From NCBI GenBank assembly GCA_002702965.1, contig PADE01000159.1:20186-27447 (forward strand): 7,262 nt of DNA, given 5' to 3'. Position 1 is the stretch's first letter; the number at the start of each line of letters is the position of its first letter. The position numbers and the translations under genes are program-made. This document shows positions 6,857 through 7,262 of the stretch, piece by piece. A model generated the notes under the pieces. The model had not been told where the DNA came from, made no database searches, and saw only the letters and a program-made list of their open reading frames with translations. The DNA comes from Planctomycetaceae bacterium. Lineage in GTDB: Bacteria; Planctomycetota; Planctomycetia; Pirellulales; Pirellulaceae.

Positions 6857-6904
6857 ATGAAAATCCACCCACCCGTGGCACCCCCAAAGGAACCGACCAC
6901 GTGA
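6857..6904 (+). CDS. Candidate 15-residue leader peptide coupled to the last gene
   Basis: The frame encodes MKIHPPVAPPKEPTT and stops at TGA 6902, which overlaps the GTG start of the next gene (GTGA). It has a good ribosome binding site and two Pro-Pro pairs (5-6 and 9-10), a sequence type that slows ribosomes and depends on EF-P. The overlap would let ribosomes ending here re-initiate on the downstream gene. Its opening resembles the mini-ORF at 2396 (MEIHPP). The structure is directly visible; that it is translated or regulatory is inference, and a chance frame is possible. Confidence 0.35.
   Translation: MKIHPPVAPPKEPTT
6886..6892 (+). promoter_or_regulatory. Ribosome binding site of the last gene
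   Basis: AAAGGAA lies 8 nt before GTG 6901. The alternative ATG at 6928 has no such sequence, so the GTG start is preferred. Confidence 0.55.
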
Positions 6905-7262
6905 ACAGATCCTCCGCTCTTCGTCGCATGAAGCCACTGCAAATGGGCTTTGCTTGCCTGGGAATCGCTCTGTTGACAAGTCTGACAGCGCAGTCCGCCG
7001 AACCAACCTGCACGGTCCACGTCCAGCTGTTGCCCGCCGGCTCGACCGCCGCCCGCGTCCGCGTGATCGGCAGTGATCAGAAACCCTACGCACCGGCAGA
7101 GACCGTGGTCCGCAAGAACACACGCGAAGAAGACTATTTCTACGCCGACAACGGCTTTGATGTCAGTGTCCCCAAGGGCGTCACGCATTTGTACTTCTCG
7201 GGCGGCCTGGAATCGATGCCACACCACCTCGAACTCGACGTCCAGTCCGACCGCACCATTTC
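6901..7262 (+). CDS. Secreted protein, N-terminus only; resembles planctomycete CehA/McbA metallohydrolases
   Basis: The frame runs open from GTG 6901 to the right edge, 120 codons, with the previous in-frame stop at 6799-6801. The start codon is chosen by the ribosome binding site AAAGGAA. Residues 1-36 read as a signal peptide: basic MNRSSALRRMK, hydrophobic core MGFACLGIALLTSLTA, likely cleavage after AQSA. The exported part (TCTVHVQLLPAG, ARVRVIGSDQKPYAPAE, EEDYFYADNGFDVSVPKGV) looks like a beta-sandwich domain. Its order of 'RV.V...D...Y.P', 'FYAD.GF.V.VP.G' and a following glycine-rich strand matches, from memory, the region ahead of the PHP-type catalytic domain in planctomycete CehA/McbA proteins. 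That catalytic domain would lie outside the window, so the family call is tentative; another secreted beta-sandwich protein is possible. It follows the heme/propeller gene by 121 bp on the same strand. Confidence 0.6.
   Translation, partial: MNRSSALRRMKPLQMGFACLGIALLTSLTAQSAEPTCTVHVQLLPAGSTAARVRVIGSDQKPYAPAETVVRKNTREEDYFYADNGFDVSVPKGVTHLYFSGGLESMPHHLELDVQSDRTI

Overview
The window looks like chromosomal DNA from a high-GC planctomycete (Planctomycetota), probably Pirellula-like. The case rests on protein types rather than any marker gene. There is a c-type cytochrome domain of the 'Pirellula/Verrucomicrobium' heme-binding kind fused to a glucose/sorbosone-dehydrogenase beta-propeller. There is a lipoprotein with AMN1-like leucine-rich repeats ending in an 'LPKC' cap. 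There is also a secreted protein that resembles the N-terminus of planctomycete CehA/McbA metallohydrolases. No rRNA, tRNA, CRISPR array, insertion sequence or phage gene is visible.

Layout. (1) Bases 1-863, minus strand: an exported glycerophosphodiester phosphodiesterase, cut by the left edge after its complete catalytic domain. A doubtful hypothetical gene (901-1257, minus) lies just upstream of it. (2) Bases 1258-1487: no convincing gene. (3) Bases 1488-4098, plus strand: an LRR-TPR lipoprotein followed after 70 bp by a sodium:solute symporter, probably one transcription unit. (4) Bases 4152-4907, minus strand: an alpha/beta hydrolase convergent with the symporter. (5) Bases 4908-5075: a divergent intergenic region with a near-consensus sigma70 promoter (TTGAGA-17-TATAAT) facing right. 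(6) Bases 5076-6779, plus strand: the secreted heme/beta-propeller protein. (7) From 6901 to the right edge: the start of a secreted protein, tentatively CehA/McbA-like.

Functional picture. Most products are predicted to be exported, lipid-anchored or in the membrane: a phosphodiester hydrolase, a solute importer, a sugar-type dehydrogenase with its own electron-accepting heme, and a possible PHP-type hydrolase. This fits scavenging and periplasmic oxidation of organic compounds. That link is inference; no substrate can be read from the sequence.

The most unusual observation concerns two gene leaders, ahead of the symporter (2396) and ahead of the last gene (6857). Each contains a mini-ORF starting M-(E/K)-I-H-P-P, with 15 of 17 bases identical. 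One begins on the stop codon of the preceding gene (TAATG). The other ends on the start codon of the following gene (GTGA) and has its own ribosome binding site. They may be proline-rich leader peptides that couple translation, but the evidence is only two short matches.
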